Part shown: positions 35,681 to 46,155 of the stretch, in pieces | How positions within the stretch are numbered: position 1 is the first letter of the stretch | Layout of the letters: every line of letters begins with the position of its first letter | Translations under genes and position numbers: made by a program | The notes under the pieces: model-generated | The model's input: the letters and a program-made list of their open reading frames with translations, nothing else | Databases searched by the model: none | What the model was told of the DNA's origin: nothing | Source: Scardovia wiggsiae F0424 | GTDB taxonomy: Bacteria > Actinomycetota > Actinomycetes > Actinomycetales > Bifidobacteriaceae | Assembly (NCBI RefSeq): GCF_000269605.1 | Contig: NZ_AKCI01000001.1 | Location: forward strand, 558,001-622,000 | Reading direction: 5' to 3' | Length of the DNA stretch: 64,000 nt

Positions 35681-37294
35681 TCAGTGGAAGAAATGGCGCG
35701 TCCCTGTCACGTACATCGTAACACCGGCTTCCTGAGCTGCCTGGAATACTTCTTCATCCCGGATCGAACCGCCCGGCTGCACGATAGCTTTTACCCCAGC
35801 CTCCGCAAGGATCTGCATCCCGTCAGGGAAGGGGAAGAATGCATCGGAAGCCGCAACTGCGCCGTTGGTGCGGTTTGCCCCGTCAGCAAGCGTATTTGCC
35901 CGTGTAACAGCAAGCTGGCTGGAATCTACCCTGTTAACCTGCCCCATGCCGATGCCGACTGTCGCACCATCATGGGCAATAAGGACAGCATTGGATTTTA
36001 CACTGCGTACAGCCCTCCATGCAAATTCCAGGTCTTCAAGCGTCTGGCCGTCAGCGGCCTGCCCTGCGGCAAGTATCCAGTTGCTGGGGTCATCCCCGTA
36101 TGCATCAATATGGTCTTCCGACTGGATAAGGAGCCCCCCGTCTATCACCCGCAGCTGCTGTGTATTTTCCGGCGGTGCGGACACTTCAAGTATTCTCAGG
36201 TTCTTCTTTGTTTTAAGAAGTTCAAGTGCCTCCGGATCATATCCGGGTGCCGCTATTACCTCAGTAAATACCGGTTTGACCTGCCGGGCCATTGCCAGCG
36301 TCACTGTACTGTTAGCTGCAATAACACCCCCGTAGGCGCTCATAGGATCGCAGGCGTGGGCCTTGCGATGTGCCTCAGCCACGTCCGCACCAATCGCCAG
36401 GCCGCAGGGGTTCGAATGCTTGACAACGGCAACGGCTATGCGGTGCGGAAAGTCCCACACACTGCGCCACGCTGAATCAGCATCAACATAATTGTTATAG
36501 CTCATAGGTTTGCCGTTAAGCTGCCGGGCATGGGCAAAATTATTGAGTGCCAGAGGATCGCAATACAGTGCCGCACTCTGATGCGGATTCTCGCCATATC
36601 GCAGAGTATGCGCCAGATCCCATGTACGGGTGTAGGCAGCTGGATAAACTGCGGGCACCTCAGCTCCTCTGCCTTCACCTTTTTCAGGCCGGCCGCCCCA
36701 CTGTCCGCGTGACCACTGCGCAATAGCAGCATCATACTGTGCAGTGCAGGCAAATGCTTTCGCAGCCAGAGCACGCCGTTCCTGCAGGGTAAACCCGCGC
36801 CCGTCCGATATACGTTCAGCAGCGAGGGAGTAATCCTGAGGATCAGTGATAACTGCAACACTGGAACTGTTTTTTGCGGCACCGCGGATCATGGACGGGC
36901 CGCCTATATCGATCTTTTCAATAACAGCTGCCTCGCCGGCCCCGGACCGTACTGTCTGGGCAAAAGGGTACAAATTGACTATCACCGCATCAAAAGCTTT
37001 TATGCCTAGGGCTTCCAGCTGTCCGGTATGGCCAGGGTTCTCCATATCGGCAAGTATCCCGGCGTGGATATGCGGATCCAGTGTTTTTACGCGGCCGTCA
37101 AGGCTTTCAGGGAACCCCGTCACTTTTTCTACGGGAGTTACTTCTACCCCAAGTTCCTCAAGCCGCAGCGCAGTCGAACCGGTAGAAACAACTTCTGTGC
37201 CGGCAGCTATGAATGCTTCTGCAAGCGTCTCAAGGCCTTTTTTATCGAAAACAGAGACGATAACCCTGTGTATGGGACGGTGCGGATCAGCCAT
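35681..37294 (-). CDS. purH: Bifunctional AICAR formyltransferase/IMP cyclohydrolase
   Basis: 537 residues. It carries out the last two steps of IMP synthesis. The N-terminal MGS-fold cyclohydrolase (residues 1-200) has [20 protein letters not shown] and [12 protein letters not shown]; the C-terminal formyltransferase has [24 protein letters not shown] and [10 protein letters not shown]. Length is normal. The start overlaps the stop of the DUF6350 gene by 8 bases, so both are coupled. Confidence 0.96.
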   Translation of the reverse strand: MADPHRPIHRVIVSVFDKKGLETLAEAFIAAGTEVVSTGSTALRLEELGVEVTPVEKVTGFPESLDGRVKTLDPHIHAGILADMENPGHTGQLEALGIKAFDAVIVNLYPFAQTVRSGAGEAAVIEKIDIGGPSMIRGAAKNSSSVAVITDPQDYSLAAERISDGRGFTLQERRALAAKAFACTAQYDAAIAQWSRGQWGGRPEKGEGRGAEVPAVYPAAYTRTWDLAHTLRYGENPHQSAALYCDPLALNNFAHARQLNGKPMSYNNYVDADSAWRSVWDFPHRIAVAVVKHSNPCGLAIGADVAEAHRKAHACDPMSAYGGVIAANSTVTLAMARQVKPVFTEVIAAPGYDPEALELLKTKKNLRILEVSAPPENTQQLRVIDGGLLIQSEDHIDAYGDDPSNWILAAGQAADGQTLEDLEFAWRAVRSVKSNAVLIAHDGATVGIGMGQVNRVDSSQLAVTRANTLADGANRTNGAVAASDAFFPFPDGMQILAEAGVKAIVQPGGSIRDEEVFQAAQEAGVTMYVTGTRHFFH

Positions 37295-38858
37295 TATGCC
37301 CTCCTTGAGCGGTTTCTCCGGTACTGTGAGGTTTCTGGGGATCTGCTGAGTTTGCAGTATCCTTATCCTTATTACCCCTATTCTTCATCCCCAGAAAGTC
37401 AAACAGATATTGCCCGCATACAATGCCAAGGGACAGCAGCCATGACGCCAGAAGCCCCCACACCAGCGGCCTTCCTGTAACGCTGAGGGAATCAGACAGG
37501 TTGACTCCAACATATGCCAGGTTTTTTACACCCAGTGAACCCGATGACAGCATATAGAACAGGGTACTTACACAGATAACTGTGATAATAGCAACAACAA
37601 AAGCACCTGCAGCATAGGCGAAATCAACAAGCTTCGCTATGACAGCAGTCCCGACAGCCGCGGAACGGGGATAGTCCTGTCTGGCGGTGCCATGATCCTC
37701 CTGGTCCGCACCCGGATCCGGATCTGCAGCTGTCTCCAAACCTGCCTCTTCCCCATCATTATGGCCGTCGTGGGATGCCTGTCCTATGATACCCGGCAGC
37801 TTAAGCTCCGTATCCTCCTGCCTGATATCCCTCCCGGAAAAAAGGTTGAATCCTCTGCGCGACGATATGGTCTGAAGCCCCAGGAGAAAAGCAATGATGA
37901 TTGGGATAATAAGAATGGCTATAATGACGTTCTGGGATGACAGCGATTTCGGCAGTATTCCGAAAACGGGGATGACCGGCAGAGCCGTTGATCCGCTTTC
38001 CCACAAAGTAAATACCCCTACATTACCGATAACAATACCTGAGCCTAGCAGCCATGATAATGCCCAGACCATAAGGTTAGGAAGCCAGCCAAGGCTCACT
38101 ACGGTCGTGATAACTGCTGACGCCGGCCCCATGGAAACATAGGACATGACTTTGCCCATTGAGCGGAAATTCAGTATTATCCATATCAGTACGGTAACAA
38201 ATGAAAGCACAGAAAGGGCAATAAGAAAACGCACTGCAAGTCTTATACCGAGCAGGACCGTCCTGCGCAAAGTCGCAGAAGTCTTCTGCATAAGGCTTTT
38301 TCTCGCCCGCCGGAAAAGGGGAGATTTCCTGTCAATAGTGAGAAGGCAGCCGCAGGCAAAAACCAGCCAGCTGTACAGTACAGCGCGCCAGATGCTTATT
38401 GCGACGAAATCCTGCGCCCTCCAGAGCAGGACAGCGGTAAAAATGATCCATACGCAGCTTCCCGCCAGGAATCCTCTTGGGTCTATATGGAAACGCCGTC
38501 CGCATGCCCTGATGAGGATGATCCAGATAAAAATGAACCCTAATGGCACAAAAGTTACAGGAAGCCCTGCATAGGTGATCCCGATCCCCTGGGACAGCAA
38601 AAGGAATGCTGCACTCACCTGCATTGCATAATTAGCCGGCTGTGTGTGCGTTTCCATACCTATAATGAGGAGGAACAGCGAGGTGAGGAGAACAACGGAA
38701 ACCGCAAACAAACCATAAGATACAGCTGCAGCCAGTATACCTCTCAGAACGGAACGGAAAGGGCTGTCGGCTGTCCCATTTTCCACAGCAGGGCTGCCTG
38801 AAACACCTGCTGAAGACTTTGCTGTCCTAGGACGTGGCTGTTTCCGTTCACTCATCAT
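37287..38858 (-). CDS. DUF6350 family membrane protein (PerM-like)
   Basis: 523 residues with about ten to twelve membrane segments. It begins with a basic hydrophilic stretch ([12 protein letters not shown]) and contains a hydrophilic acidic loop near residues 350-395 ([18 protein letters not shown]). The family is actinobacterial and usually sits just before purH, as here; the mycobacterial member PerM has been linked to cell division. Assignment is from topology, size and position. The start may be either of two adjacent ATG codons. apt ends 11 bases upstream. Confidence 0.75.
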   Translation of the reverse strand: MMSERKQPRPRTAKSSAGVSGSPAVENGTADSPFRSVLRGILAAAVSYGLFAVSVVLLTSLFLLIIGMETHTQPANYAMQVSAAFLLLSQGIGITYAGLPVTFVPLGFIFIWIILIRACGRRFHIDPRGFLAGSCVWIIFTAVLLWRAQDFVAISIWRAVLYSWLVFACGCLLTIDRKSPLFRRARKSLMQKTSATLRRTVLLGIRLAVRFLIALSVLSFVTVLIWIILNFRSMGKVMSYVSMGPASAVITTVVSLGWLPNLMVWALSWLLGSGIVIGNVGVFTLWESGSTALPVIPVFGILPKSLSSQNVIIAILIIPIIIAFLLGLQTISSRRGFNLFSGRDIRQEDTELKLPGIIGQASHDGHNDGEEAGLETAADPDPGADQEDHGTARQDYPRSAAVGTAVIAKLVDFAYAAGAFVVAIITVICVSTLFYMLSSGSLGVKNLAYVGVNLSDSLSVTGRPLVWGLLASWLLSLGIVCGQYLFDFLGMKNRGNKDKDTANSADPQKPHSTGETAQGGHNG

Positions 38859-38869
38859 AGGTATCCGGC

Positions 38870-39451
38870 TTAAGCAGGCATAGAGAATAACGCCGATACA
38901 GGATACCCTGCAATGCGGTCATAACCGTCAAGGCCGTCAAGCTTCATAACAAAACTGAAACCGGCAACAGTGCATTTGCTCGACTCAAACAGCTTCATTG
39001 CAGCCCATGCCGTACCTCCTGTTGCAACAAGGTCATCCGTAATAAGCACCTTTGAGCCCGGCCTGACGAGCCCTTTCTCGACTTCCATAGTTGCCTTGCC
39101 GTATTCAAGCGTATAGGACTGGCTGATTACAGGAGGAGGCAGTTTCCCTGCCTTCCGAACTGCTATGAATCCTTTGCCCAGGCGCTGGGCGAGTACCGTG
39201 CCCAGCAGGAACCCCCTTGCCTCAAGGCCCGCGATATAATCGAAATCATCCGCAGGCACAGGAAGCGAGCTGACTAATGCATCAACAAGGATGCGCATAC
39301 CCCGCGGGTCAGCAAAAACAGGCATGAAATCCCTGAACAGTATACCTTCAGAGGGGAATCCCGGGACAGTCCTGATCAGAGACCCAAGATACTGAGCATC
39401 TTCACCGGATACTCCTGCAACCGGCGAAAAGCTAATATCGTTTGCTGGCAT
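38870..39451 (-). CDS. apt: Adenine phosphoribosyltransferase
   Basis: 193 residues; salvages adenine to AMP with PRPP. Motifs: PGFPSEGILFRDFMPVFAD near the N-terminus, GLEARGFLLG, VRKAGKLPPPV and the PRPP-binding loop VLITDDLVATGGTA near 128-141. Length is normal with a short N-terminal extension. Gene order yajC-apt here equals the actinobacterial yajC-secD-secF-apt order with secD and secF missing. Confidence 0.95.
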   Translation of the reverse strand: MPANDISFSPVAGVSGEDAQYLGSLIRTVPGFPSEGILFRDFMPVFADPRGMRILVDALVSSLPVPADDFDYIAGLEARGFLLGTVLAQRLGKGFIAVRKAGKLPPPVISQSYTLEYGKATMEVEKGLVRPGSKVLITDDLVATGGTAWAAMKLFESSKCTVAGFSFVMKLDGLDGYDRIAGYPVSALFSMPA

Positions 39452-39475
39452 GTGCTATCCTCCGCGAAGGTTTAT

Positions 39476-39916
39476 TTAGTTATTGCCATCCGTCTGGGAA
39501 GGCTGGCTTTCAAAGCTTTTCTGATCCGCGTCCTCTGAAGGCGTGGTATCAGTGCTGTCCGCCTTATCCTGGCCGGTCCCGTCTTCCTCTTTGGGAAGCG
39601 GATTGCCCTCTTCATCGACTTCATCATCAGAAATATATGCAGGACGTACCGGAGGCTCGGTGATCGCCTGTATCCTCCACTTGGACAGTGATCCCTCGGA
39701 ATCAATAACTATTTCATCATGGTCAAGGTCAACGGAATGCACAGTACCCAGAAGCCCGCTTACGGTAGCAACTTCATCACCCGGTTTCAGCGCCTTTCGG
39801 AAATCCTGTATCTTATTCTGCTGAGACCTCTGTTTGCGTGACGTCCACCACATAAGGGCGATCATAAGGATGATCAGCACAAGAAGGATCAATGTTGAAG
39901 GCTGGAAGCTATTCAT
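39476..39916 (-). CDS. yajC: Preprotein translocase subunit YajC
   Basis: 146 residues from the ATG at 39916 (AGGAG upstream); the open frame reaches 39961. One N-terminal membrane segment (about 7-23), then a typical YajC stretch with QQNKIQDFRKALKPGDEVATVSG and a C-terminal acidic, Glu/Asp/Ser-rich tail of about 50 residues. YajC normally works with SecDF; no secD or secF gene follows here. The 93-base gap to ruvB holds nothing obvious. Confidence 0.9.
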   Translation of the reverse strand: MNSFQPSTLILLVLIILMIALMWWTSRKQRSQQNKIQDFRKALKPGDEVATVSGLLGTVHSVDLDHDEIVIDSEGSLSKWRIQAITEPPVRPAYISDDEVDEEGNPLPKEEDGTGQDKADSTDTTPSEDADQKSFESQPSQTDGNN

Positions 39917-40009
39917 GAAAACTCCTATTTCGATCTGCCAGCGCCCTGGCTGGAAACCCATTCAGGGAATTCGCAGTAACTGCGAACGGCTAATTTACCT
40001 CAGTAAATT

Positions 40010-41122
40010 CTAAAACAAAATTGAGACATCATCATCAGGGGGCGTAAGCCCGAGATGCTGCCATGCCCTCTTAGTTGCGGCACGCCCGCGTGGCGTCCGG
40101 ATGAGGAACCCCTCGCGGACCAGGTACGGCTCGCACACGGTTTCCACGGTTTCCGCTTCCTCACCTACCATAGCAGCCAGGTTATTCAGGCCCACAGGCC
40201 CGCCGCCGAACTGCCTGCATAACGCATTCAGGACTGCAATATCAAGGCGGTCAAGCCCCTCTTTGTCGATCTGGTACAGCTCCAGGGCGGAGATCACAGA
40301 CTGGGCATCGATCATGCCCAGATCGTGGACTATCCCCCAGTCACGCACTCTGCGCAGAAGGCGGTTGGCGACACGAGGCGTCCCCCTTGACCGTACCGCG
40401 AGCTCTCTGGCAGCTTCATCGTCAATGGACAGGTCGAGTACTGCTGAAGAATGCTTCACCAGAAGCTCCAGCTCGGATTTGGGATAATAGTCAAGATGGG
40501 CAGTGAACCCAAAACGCGCGCGCAGCGGCGAGGGGAGCATGCCTTCGCGGGTCGTAGCGCCAATAACCGTAAAACGCGGAAGCGTCAGAGGTATGGATGA
40601 AGCGCCGGGCCCCTTCCCTACCATAACATCTACGCGGAAATCCTCCATGGCAATGTACAGGAGTTCCTCTGCTGCCCTGGGGAGGCGATGGATCTCATCA
40701 ATAAATAAAACCTCGCCTTCATCAAGGGAACTGAGGATAGAGGCGAGATCGCCCGCATGCTGTATAGCAGGCCCTGACGTTACACGGATCGGTACCCCCA
40801 GTTCCCTTGCAACGATCATAGAAAGCGTCGTCTTGCCCAGCCCCGGGGGGCCTGCAAGCAGTATATGGTCAGGAGGGACGCCGCGTTTCTGTGCGGCATT
40901 GAGGAACAGCGCCAGCTGGGCCTTCAGCCGGGGCTGGCCGATAAAGTTATCCAGCGACAGCGGGCGGAGCTCTTCATCGCTGATCCCCTCATTATCCTGC
41001 GGAACGGCAGAAATAACACGCAGCGATTCTTCGGCAGCATCAGGGTTCTGCCAGCCCTCCTCAGGTGCAGCCCAGCTGTCAGAAGAAGGCCCTCTGTTTT
41101 GGTTATTATTGTAGGATGCCAT
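40010..41122 (-). CDS. ruvB: Holliday junction branch migration helicase RuvB
   Basis: 370 residues, AAA+ motor. An N-terminal extension of about 45 residues precedes the core. Walker [10 protein letters not shown], Walker B FIDEIHRL, sensor GATTREG, the Arg-finger region PLRARFG, and a C-terminal winged helix with [13 protein letters not shown]-like ending are present. The start codon shares one base with the ruvA stop (TAATG), so translation is coupled. Probably under the SOS box at 41770-41785 through ruvA. Confidence 0.96.
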   Translation of the reverse strand: MASYNNNQNRGPSSDSWAAPEEGWQNPDAAEESLRVISAVPQDNEGISDEELRPLSLDNFIGQPRLKAQLALFLNAAQKRGVPPDHILLAGPPGLGKTTLSMIVARELGVPIRVTSGPAIQHAGDLASILSSLDEGEVLFIDEIHRLPRAAEELLYIAMEDFRVDVMVGKGPGASSIPLTLPRFTVIGATTREGMLPSPLRARFGFTAHLDYYPKSELELLVKHSSAVLDLSIDDEAARELAVRSRGTPRVANRLLRRVRDWGIVHDLGMIDAQSVISALELYQIDKEGLDRLDIAVLNALCRQFGGGPVGLNNLAAMVGEEAETVETVCEPYLVREGFLIRTPRGRAATKRAWQHLGLTPPDDDVSILF

Positions 41123-41751
41123 TAACGCCCCCTGTCCAGATCGCTCAGGGCTGCCCTCAGAACGCGGGGGACATCGTCATCGCCCAGAGGCTCTTCAAGG
41201 CCCAGCTGCCCGACAGCTGTTTTAGCTGCTGAATAAGCATCTTTCTGCTGCCACCCCAGGGAGACAAGGCCAAGCACCACCTGCTGGATATTATGGTCTG
41301 TCGCATCGGACTGCGGCGAGGAACCTTCCTGCGCAGACCCGTCTGAAAGCTCCAGGTCAACCGAACCGCGCAGCTCAAGGATTATTTTCTGCGCGCCTTT
41401 TTTCCCCAGCCCGGGCGCCCTGGTAAGGGCAGTGACATCATTATCACGTATTGCTGTCGACAGGTCCTGCACAGATAACGTTGACAGTATAGCCATAGCG
41501 ACTTTAGGCCCTATGCCGCTGACTTTCTGAAGCTGCATGAACAGTTTTTTTGAAGGGGCATCCGTGAATCCATAAAGCCCTATAGCATCCTGCGATACTG
41601 TCATCTGCGTGATGATGCGCTCATGCTGGCCGGCATGGAGGCGTGCAGTATCGCGCGATGACATCCGGACACTGAAACCGAGCCCATTCACATCAATAAC
41701 AATGCTGTCGGCATCAACAGCAAGGATGTCTCCTTCAAGGCTAGCTATCAT
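41122..41751 (-). CDS. ruvA: Holliday junction DNA helicase subunit RuvA
   Basis: 209 residues from the ATG at 41751 (GGAG 8 bases upstream); the open frame runs into ruvC but the conserved start is [12 protein letters not shown]-fold domain, then two helix-hairpin-helix motifs ([26 protein letters not shown]), and the C-terminal domain III with ALVSLGWQ-like sequence. Preceded by a perfect SOS box 18 bases upstream, so the ruvAB pair is damage-inducible. Confidence 0.95.
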   Translation of the reverse strand: MIASLEGDILAVDADSIVIDVNGLGFSVRMSSRDTARLHAGQHERIITQMTVSQDAIGLYGFTDAPSKKLFMQLQKVSGIGPKVAMAILSTLSVQDLSTAIRDNDVTALTRAPGLGKKGAQKIILELRGSVDLELSDGSAQEGSSPQSDATDHNIQQVVLGLVSLGWQQKDAYSAAKTAVGQLGLEEPLGDDDVPRVLRAALSDLDRGR

Positions 41752-41769
41752 TCTGCACTCCACCTGTTT

Positions 41770-41785
41770 TCGAACGTATGTTCGA
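41770..41785 (-). promoter_or_regulatory. LexA-binding SOS box upstream of ruvA
   Basis: TCGAACGTATGTTCGA is a perfect match to the actinobacterial/Gram-positive SOS box (TCGAAC-N4-GTTCGA). It lies between the ruvC stop and the ruvA start, so it should control ruvAB rather than ruvC. Confidence 0.85.
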
Positions 41786-41789
41786 TAGT

Positions 41790-42368
41790 CTACATGTCGC
41801 GGCGGACACCTTTGCTTTTCAGGCTGCGCACCGCATCTGTCCACTGTTTCTGTGCAGCAGTAAGATGCTGTTCCCTCTCACCGCCCTGGATAGCGCCTGA
41901 CGGCCGCAGGGCGTGGCATATTGCCAAGGCCAGCGAATCTGCGGCATCAGGGGGCGAAGGCGGCTCATTCAGGGACAGTATTTTGGCGACCATAGCCTGC
42001 ACCTGGTCTTTATTGGCCTGCCCGTTGCCTGTAACAGCCATTTTTGCTTCAGTCGGGGTATGCAGCGCTACGGGTATGCCGCGCTGCGCAGCAGCGACCA
42101 TCGCAAGCCCCGCAGCCTGTGCAGTGCCAAGCACGGTATTGCGGTTCTCCTGAGCAAAAACACGCTCAATCGACACGACATCCGGAACAAACGTGCCGAA
42201 TTTCTGCGACAGGCCGTTGAATACCGCCAGCAGTCTGATATCCTGGGGATCCTGCGGGGAGCTGCGTATCACGTCCACATGGATAAAAGAAAGCCGGCGC
42301 GCACTGCCGGCTTCTATTATGCCGACTCCGCATCGCGTAAGACCGGGATCGACTCCGCAGATGATCAT
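41790..42368 (-). CDS. ruvC: Holliday junction resolvase RuvC
   Basis: 192 residues. Acidic catalytic residues are in [10 protein letters not shown] (Asp7), SIERVF (Glu) and [12 protein letters not shown] (two Asp). Length is typical of actinobacteria. It follows yebC by 3 bases, so it is transcribed with yebC, apart from the SOS-controlled ruvAB. Confidence 0.95.
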   Translation of the reverse strand: MIICGVDPGLTRCGVGIIEAGSARRLSFIHVDVIRSSPQDPQDIRLLAVFNGLSQKFGTFVPDVVSIERVFAQENRNTVLGTAQAAGLAMVAAAQRGIPVALHTPTEAKMAVTGNGQANKDQVQAMVAKILSLNEPPSPPDAADSLALAICHALRPSGAIQGGEREQHLTAAQKQWTDAVRSLKSKGVRRDM

Positions 42369-42371
42369 TGC

Positions 42372-43130
42372 CTATTCTGCATCCTCAAGCTGCTGCAGCA
42401 CCTCGTCTGAAGCACTCCAGTTGGCATAAATATTCTGGACATCATCCAGGTCATCCAAAGCATCGATAAGCCTGTTCACTTTAACAGCAGCATCAAGATC
42501 CAGATCAACTTCGTTCAACGGCACAAGTGTTGTTTCAGCAGAATCATAATCAATACCTGACTCCTGCAGCACCTTGCGGACTGTTACCACATCCGACGGC
42601 GCGGTTGTGACGATATAGGTGTCGCCGTTATTCTCAACATCTTCAGCACCCGCTTCGGCTGCCATATCAAACAGTGAATCGAAATCAACACCTTCAGAAG
42701 GGACGACGATCTGCCCCTTACGCTCAAAATTAAAACTGACAGAACCGTTCTCGGCCAGCGATCCGCCATTCTTTGAAAGTGTTGAGCGCACATCTGCCGC
42801 AGCACGGTTACGGTTATCAGTCAGGCACTGCACTATCAGGCCTATCCCGCCGGGGGCATAGCCTTCGTAGACGATCTCTTCATAATTGGCGCCGCCGGCT
42901 TCCTCACCAGAACCGCGCTTTACTGCACGGGTAATGTTGTCAGCTGGTACAGAGCTTTTCTTCGCCTTAACGATCGCATCATACAGTGTGGGATTTCCGT
43001 TAGGGTCCCCGCCGCCAGTCCTGGCAGCGATCTCAATATTCTTGATCAGCTTGGCAAAAAGCTTCCCGCGCTTGGCGTCGATAGCGGCTTTCTTATTCTT
43101 GGTAGTGGCCCACTTGGAATGTCCTGACAT
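42372..43130 (-). CDS. yebC: YebC/PmpR family regulator
   Basis: 252 residues from the ATG at 43130 (AGGAGG upstream); the open frame extends to 43268. Typical N-terminus [20 protein letters not shown], then [20 protein letters not shown] and FNFERKGQ. Members of this family affect transcription or translation of proline-rich stretches. The order yebC-ruvC-ruvA-ruvB is widespread in bacteria. Confidence 0.95.
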   Translation of the reverse strand: MSGHSKWATTKNKKAAIDAKRGKLFAKLIKNIEIAARTGGGDPNGNPTLYDAIVKAKKSSVPADNITRAVKRGSGEEAGGANYEEIVYEGYAPGGIGLIVQCLTDNRNRAAADVRSTLSKNGGSLAENGSVSFNFERKGQIVVPSEGVDFDSLFDMAAEAGAEDVENNGDTYIVTTAPSDVVTVRKVLQESGIDYDSAETTLVPLNEVDLDLDAAVKVNRLIDALDDLDDVQNIYANWSASDEVLQQLEDAE

Positions 43131-43197
43131 ATTCCTCCTGACGGTAATATGCTGCGTCTTTAAACGTAACGATTCTATGCTTTCGCACCGACATACG

Positions 43198-44460
43198 CTA
43201 GCGCAGTACGGATGTGCCGGCCGCCTGCCCGGTACCGGCAAGGCCATAATAAAGGCTGAGTATATCATCGGTTACAGTTGCCCAGTCAAAATCATCAGAC
43301 CGCGCCATGCCCGCCCTGACCATAGAGCTGCGGCGTGCATCATCTTTAAGCACCGTACACACAGCTTCTGCAAGTTTTCCGGGATCGCTGCTGGGGAAAA
43401 GCTCGGCACAGGCACCGTTGCATGAAACGTCTTTGAAAGCCTGCAGATCCGACGCCACAAGGGGGCATCCGGCAGCCATGGCTTCGGCGAGGACTATGCC
43501 GAAGCTCTCCCCTCCGGTCTGAGGCGCCACATAGACAGAAAGGCTTTTGTAGAAACCGGCTTTATCAGAGTCGCTGATCCTCCCCAGGAATTCAACATGT
43601 TCCCGGAGGCCATCTCCCCCGCTGCCCAAAGCGGATAAGACCTGCCCGGCTTCATCCTTCCCATCGCCGGCGCATAAAAACCGCGCATGGGGGAATTCCT
43701 CAAGTATGGCAGGCATAGCCTGTGCAAAAACCGGGAACCCCTTGCGCCCCTCTTTCATCCTCCCCAGGAACCCTATCGTCGGGGCATCCCGCGATCCCTG
43801 CCATACTGCATGCGGCTGCGCAGAAACAAATACGTTCTTATGGATACCGTTAGGGATGACATGCACAGGTATCTTCCGGTCCAGATAGTGCACAGCGATC
43901 TTCTGGGCCGACGGGGAAACAAAAACTGCTTCATCGATATCTTTCAGATAGTCATGCAGATATTTTTCAAAGAGTTTAAGGGCAAGGGGGTATTCTTGGA
44001 ATGACGTGTGGAACGTTGCAACAATGGGTGGATGGGAGAAGCCCCTGAAGAATACCTTATGCGAGATGCTCGGGATCTCGGGTTCATGCACATGGATGAT
44101 GTCAAAATGGCCTTGCCGCACCCAGTTGCGGACAGTATTCCCTACAAAGCCGAAATATGAGATATGGGCCACAGACCCGTTGTACGGGAAGGCAAATGAC
44201 GTATTAGTAGTCTGTACCCATAATGGCATATCTTTAGTGCGGCGGCCGGGGGCAAGGACTGATACGGAATGCCCGCGCGATATCATCTCCTCGGCGAAAT
44301 CTTTCACATGCGCCTGCACCCCGCCCGGAGCCTCAAAAGAATACGGGCAGATAATACCTATGCGCAGGGGCTGCGCCGTGGGAAGCTCTTCCCTCAGGGA
44401 ATGCTCCTCGCGCAAAAGGCTGCCGTCAACCATCTCAGTACCACCTTCGTTCAGTGACAT
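43198..44460 (-). CDS. pimA: Phosphatidylinositol mannosyltransferase (PimA-like)
   Basis: Up to 420 residues; the start is uncertain (44460, or the ATG at 44433 with AAGGTGG nearby). GT4-family, GT-B fold: N-terminal [31 protein letters not shown], and the C-terminal donor-binding motif [16 protein letters not shown] (E-x7-E). Uses GDP-mannose to start phosphatidylinositol mannoside synthesis at the inner face of the membrane. In operon order thrS-pgsA-acyltransferase-pimA as in mycobacteria. Confidence 0.9.
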   Translation of the reverse strand: MSLNEGGTEMVDGSLLREEHSLREELPTAQPLRIGIICPYSFEAPGGVQAHVKDFAEEMISRGHSVSVLAPGRRTKDMPLWVQTTNTSFAFPYNGSVAHISYFGFVGNTVRNWVRQGHFDIIHVHEPEIPSISHKVFFRGFSHPPIVATFHTSFQEYPLALKLFEKYLHDYLKDIDEAVFVSPSAQKIAVHYLDRKIPVHVIPNGIHKNVFVSAQPHAVWQGSRDAPTIGFLGRMKEGRKGFPVFAQAMPAILEEFPHARFLCAGDGKDEAGQVLSALGSGGDGLREHVEFLGRISDSDKAGFYKSLSVYVAPQTGGESFGIVLAEAMAAGCPLVASDLQAFKDVSCNGACAELFPSSDPGKLAEAVCTVLKDDARRSSMVRAGMARSDDFDWATVTDDILSLYYGLAGTGQAAGTSVLR

Positions 44461-44501
44461 ATCCGGCGCAGTTATACTGCATAACCGTACCGGTATTAAG
44501 T

Positions 44502-45443
44502 TTACCTCAGCCGGCCCTTATCAAGGTCCTCAAGGAAAATAGGCTGCATCATATGCCAGTCCTGCGGATGCTTCTCAAGGCCCTGCGAATATATCGCGGC
44601 CCACTCCTGGGTGATCTGCTGCAAGGCTTCAGCCCTGCCCATGCCTTTCCACGAATCAGGCTGTATAACACCTGAAATATATAAAACATATCCGAAACGG
44701 CATCGCGCTGCATGACGCCGTACTGCATCAAGCTGTTCCCTGTAGATATTGACGACGTACAGCGGCACATCCATATCAAAAGCAAGGGCTGCCGGCCCCG
44801 CCGACGCACGGATACAGGAGTCGAAAAACCTGACAAAAATACCATGCCGCCCCAGATCCCTGTCAGCAAGAAGCGGGACGATAACACGCCTGCTGCCCAT
44901 AATCTTCTTGAGCCGTTCTGTAATATCCCTGTCACCTGTGGTAAAAAGGGTTATCCCCAGGCTCTCCCTTATTGAGATGAATATATCAAGCAGCTCTTTA
45001 TTTTTCAGGTTCTCTGTAACGGTTGCAACAGGGGCGATATGGCCGTACGCCCATAACGCTGCATAATCCCAGTTGCCCTGGTGCCCAAGTGCGGTAGGGA
45101 ATGCCGAAACAGCGGGCTGCCGGGCGATAGCTTCAGCATAGGGGCCGTCAATGCGGACCCGGGCGTTGATCTGTTCAGCACTGCGTGCTTTTATTGTCAT
45201 CGCCTCAGCAAAATAAGCAAAATACGACTGGACGCCCAGGCGCGAAAGGTGCCTCAGACGGCGGTATGAGATCCGGGGATCCCTCAATGCCTGCGTATGC
45301 CTGATATTCTTTTCAAGCTGCCGCACCGGAGGAAGCCTCAGGGCCCATACTATCCATGCCAAAACAGCAAAAACTGCCCTTACAGCACTTTCAGGCATCT
45401 TATGGGCATGCCTGGCAATAAAAATAAGAAACCTGTCCTGCAT
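44502..45443 (-). CDS. Phosphatidylinositol mannoside acyltransferase (PatA-like)
   Basis: 313 residues of the lysophospholipid/HtrB acyltransferase family. The catalytic H-x4-D is in GHQGNWDYA, followed by PLLADRDLGRHGIFVRFF. Hydrophobic N-terminal region binds the membrane. By position between the phosphatidylinositol-type synthase and pimA it corresponds to M. tuberculosis Rv2611c, which adds an acyl chain to the mannose of PIM. Gaps to both neighbours are about 40 bases. Confidence 0.88.
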   Translation of the reverse strand: MQDRFLIFIARHAHKMPESAVRAVFAVLAWIVWALRLPPVRQLEKNIRHTQALRDPRISYRRLRHLSRLGVQSYFAYFAEAMTIKARSAEQINARVRIDGPYAEAIARQPAVSAFPTALGHQGNWDYAALWAYGHIAPVATVTENLKNKELLDIFISIRESLGITLFTTGDRDITERLKKIMGSRRVIVPLLADRDLGRHGIFVRFFDSCIRASAGPAALAFDMDVPLYVVNIYREQLDAVRRHAARCRFGYVLYISGVIQPDSWKGMGRAEALQQITQEWAAIYSQGLEKHPQDWHMMQPIFLEDLDKGRLR

Positions 45444-45481
45444 ACAGACACCCCTGTTCCTTAGCCGGCATGCAGCCGGGC

Positions 45482-46120
45482 TTACATATGTTCAGTCAGC
45501 CCTTTTTCTTTGGCTGAAGAATAAACGGTATAAAGGCGCTGCCCCACCGTGACAGCACCAAGCACTGCCAGCAGCACCATAAAGCAGGAAAGGACAGCTA
45601 CGGGAAGCCCCATACCTGTAAGCCCCATGCCGACAAGGATAATGACGAGCCTGTCAGACCGCGTGGCGATGCCGTTTTTGGCATCCAACCCTATAGACTG
45701 CGCCCGGGCACGGATATACGAAGTGACAAATGCCGTCATCATGGAGACGAGTGCCGCCCAGAAACCGATCTGCGGCCACAGCGTCCAGAAATCCTTTAGC
45801 CGGATAAGGTAAATGGCAACGCCAAGGAGGACAGCCCAGTCGGCGATACGGTCCACGGTCGAGTCAAGGAAAGCGCCGAAGGCAGTACCTCCGCCGCTCT
45901 GGGCAGCGACAGTGCCATCCAGTGAGTCGAAGATCACCATGACAGTGATCATGGCAGCCCCCGGCAGCAGCCATCCGGTGAACCCTGTCAGTACTGCGAA
46001 GAAAGCGGTGCCGACAGCACCGGCAATAGTCACCATATTTGCCGTAACGCCGAGCTTTACCAGAGTGCGGGCTATAGGGCTGATGATTTTCCTCCACGGT
46101 CCACGAAGTTTCTCAAACAT
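45482..46120 (-). CDS. CDP-alcohol phosphatidyltransferase (phosphatidylinositol phosphate synthase-like)
   Basis: 212 residues with six membrane segments. By neighbourhood it corresponds to PgsA1, which joins CDP-diacylglycerol and inositol phosphate. The acidic residues of the CDP-alcohol motif are all present (DSLDG...GAFLDSTVD), but the usual Arg in DG-x-x-AR is replaced: the sequence reads DGTVAAQ, and a second Arg common in mycobacterial enzymes (GGGTRFG) is also Ala (GGGTAFG). Activity is still likely, but substrate binding may differ. 35 bases after thrS. Confidence 0.85.
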   Translation of the reverse strand: MFEKLRGPWRKIISPIARTLVKLGVTANMVTIAGAVGTAFFAVLTGFTGWLLPGAAMITVMVIFDSLDGTVAAQSGGGTAFGAFLDSTVDRIADWAVLLGVAIYLIRLKDFWTLWPQIGFWAALVSMMTAFVTSYIRARAQSIGLDAKNGIATRSDRLVIILVGMGLTGMGLPVAVLSCFMVLLAVLGAVTVGQRLYTVYSSAKEKGLTEHM

Positions 46121-46155
46121 AATCTGCCGCCTGCTGTCCTGATTGCTTCCAAGCC

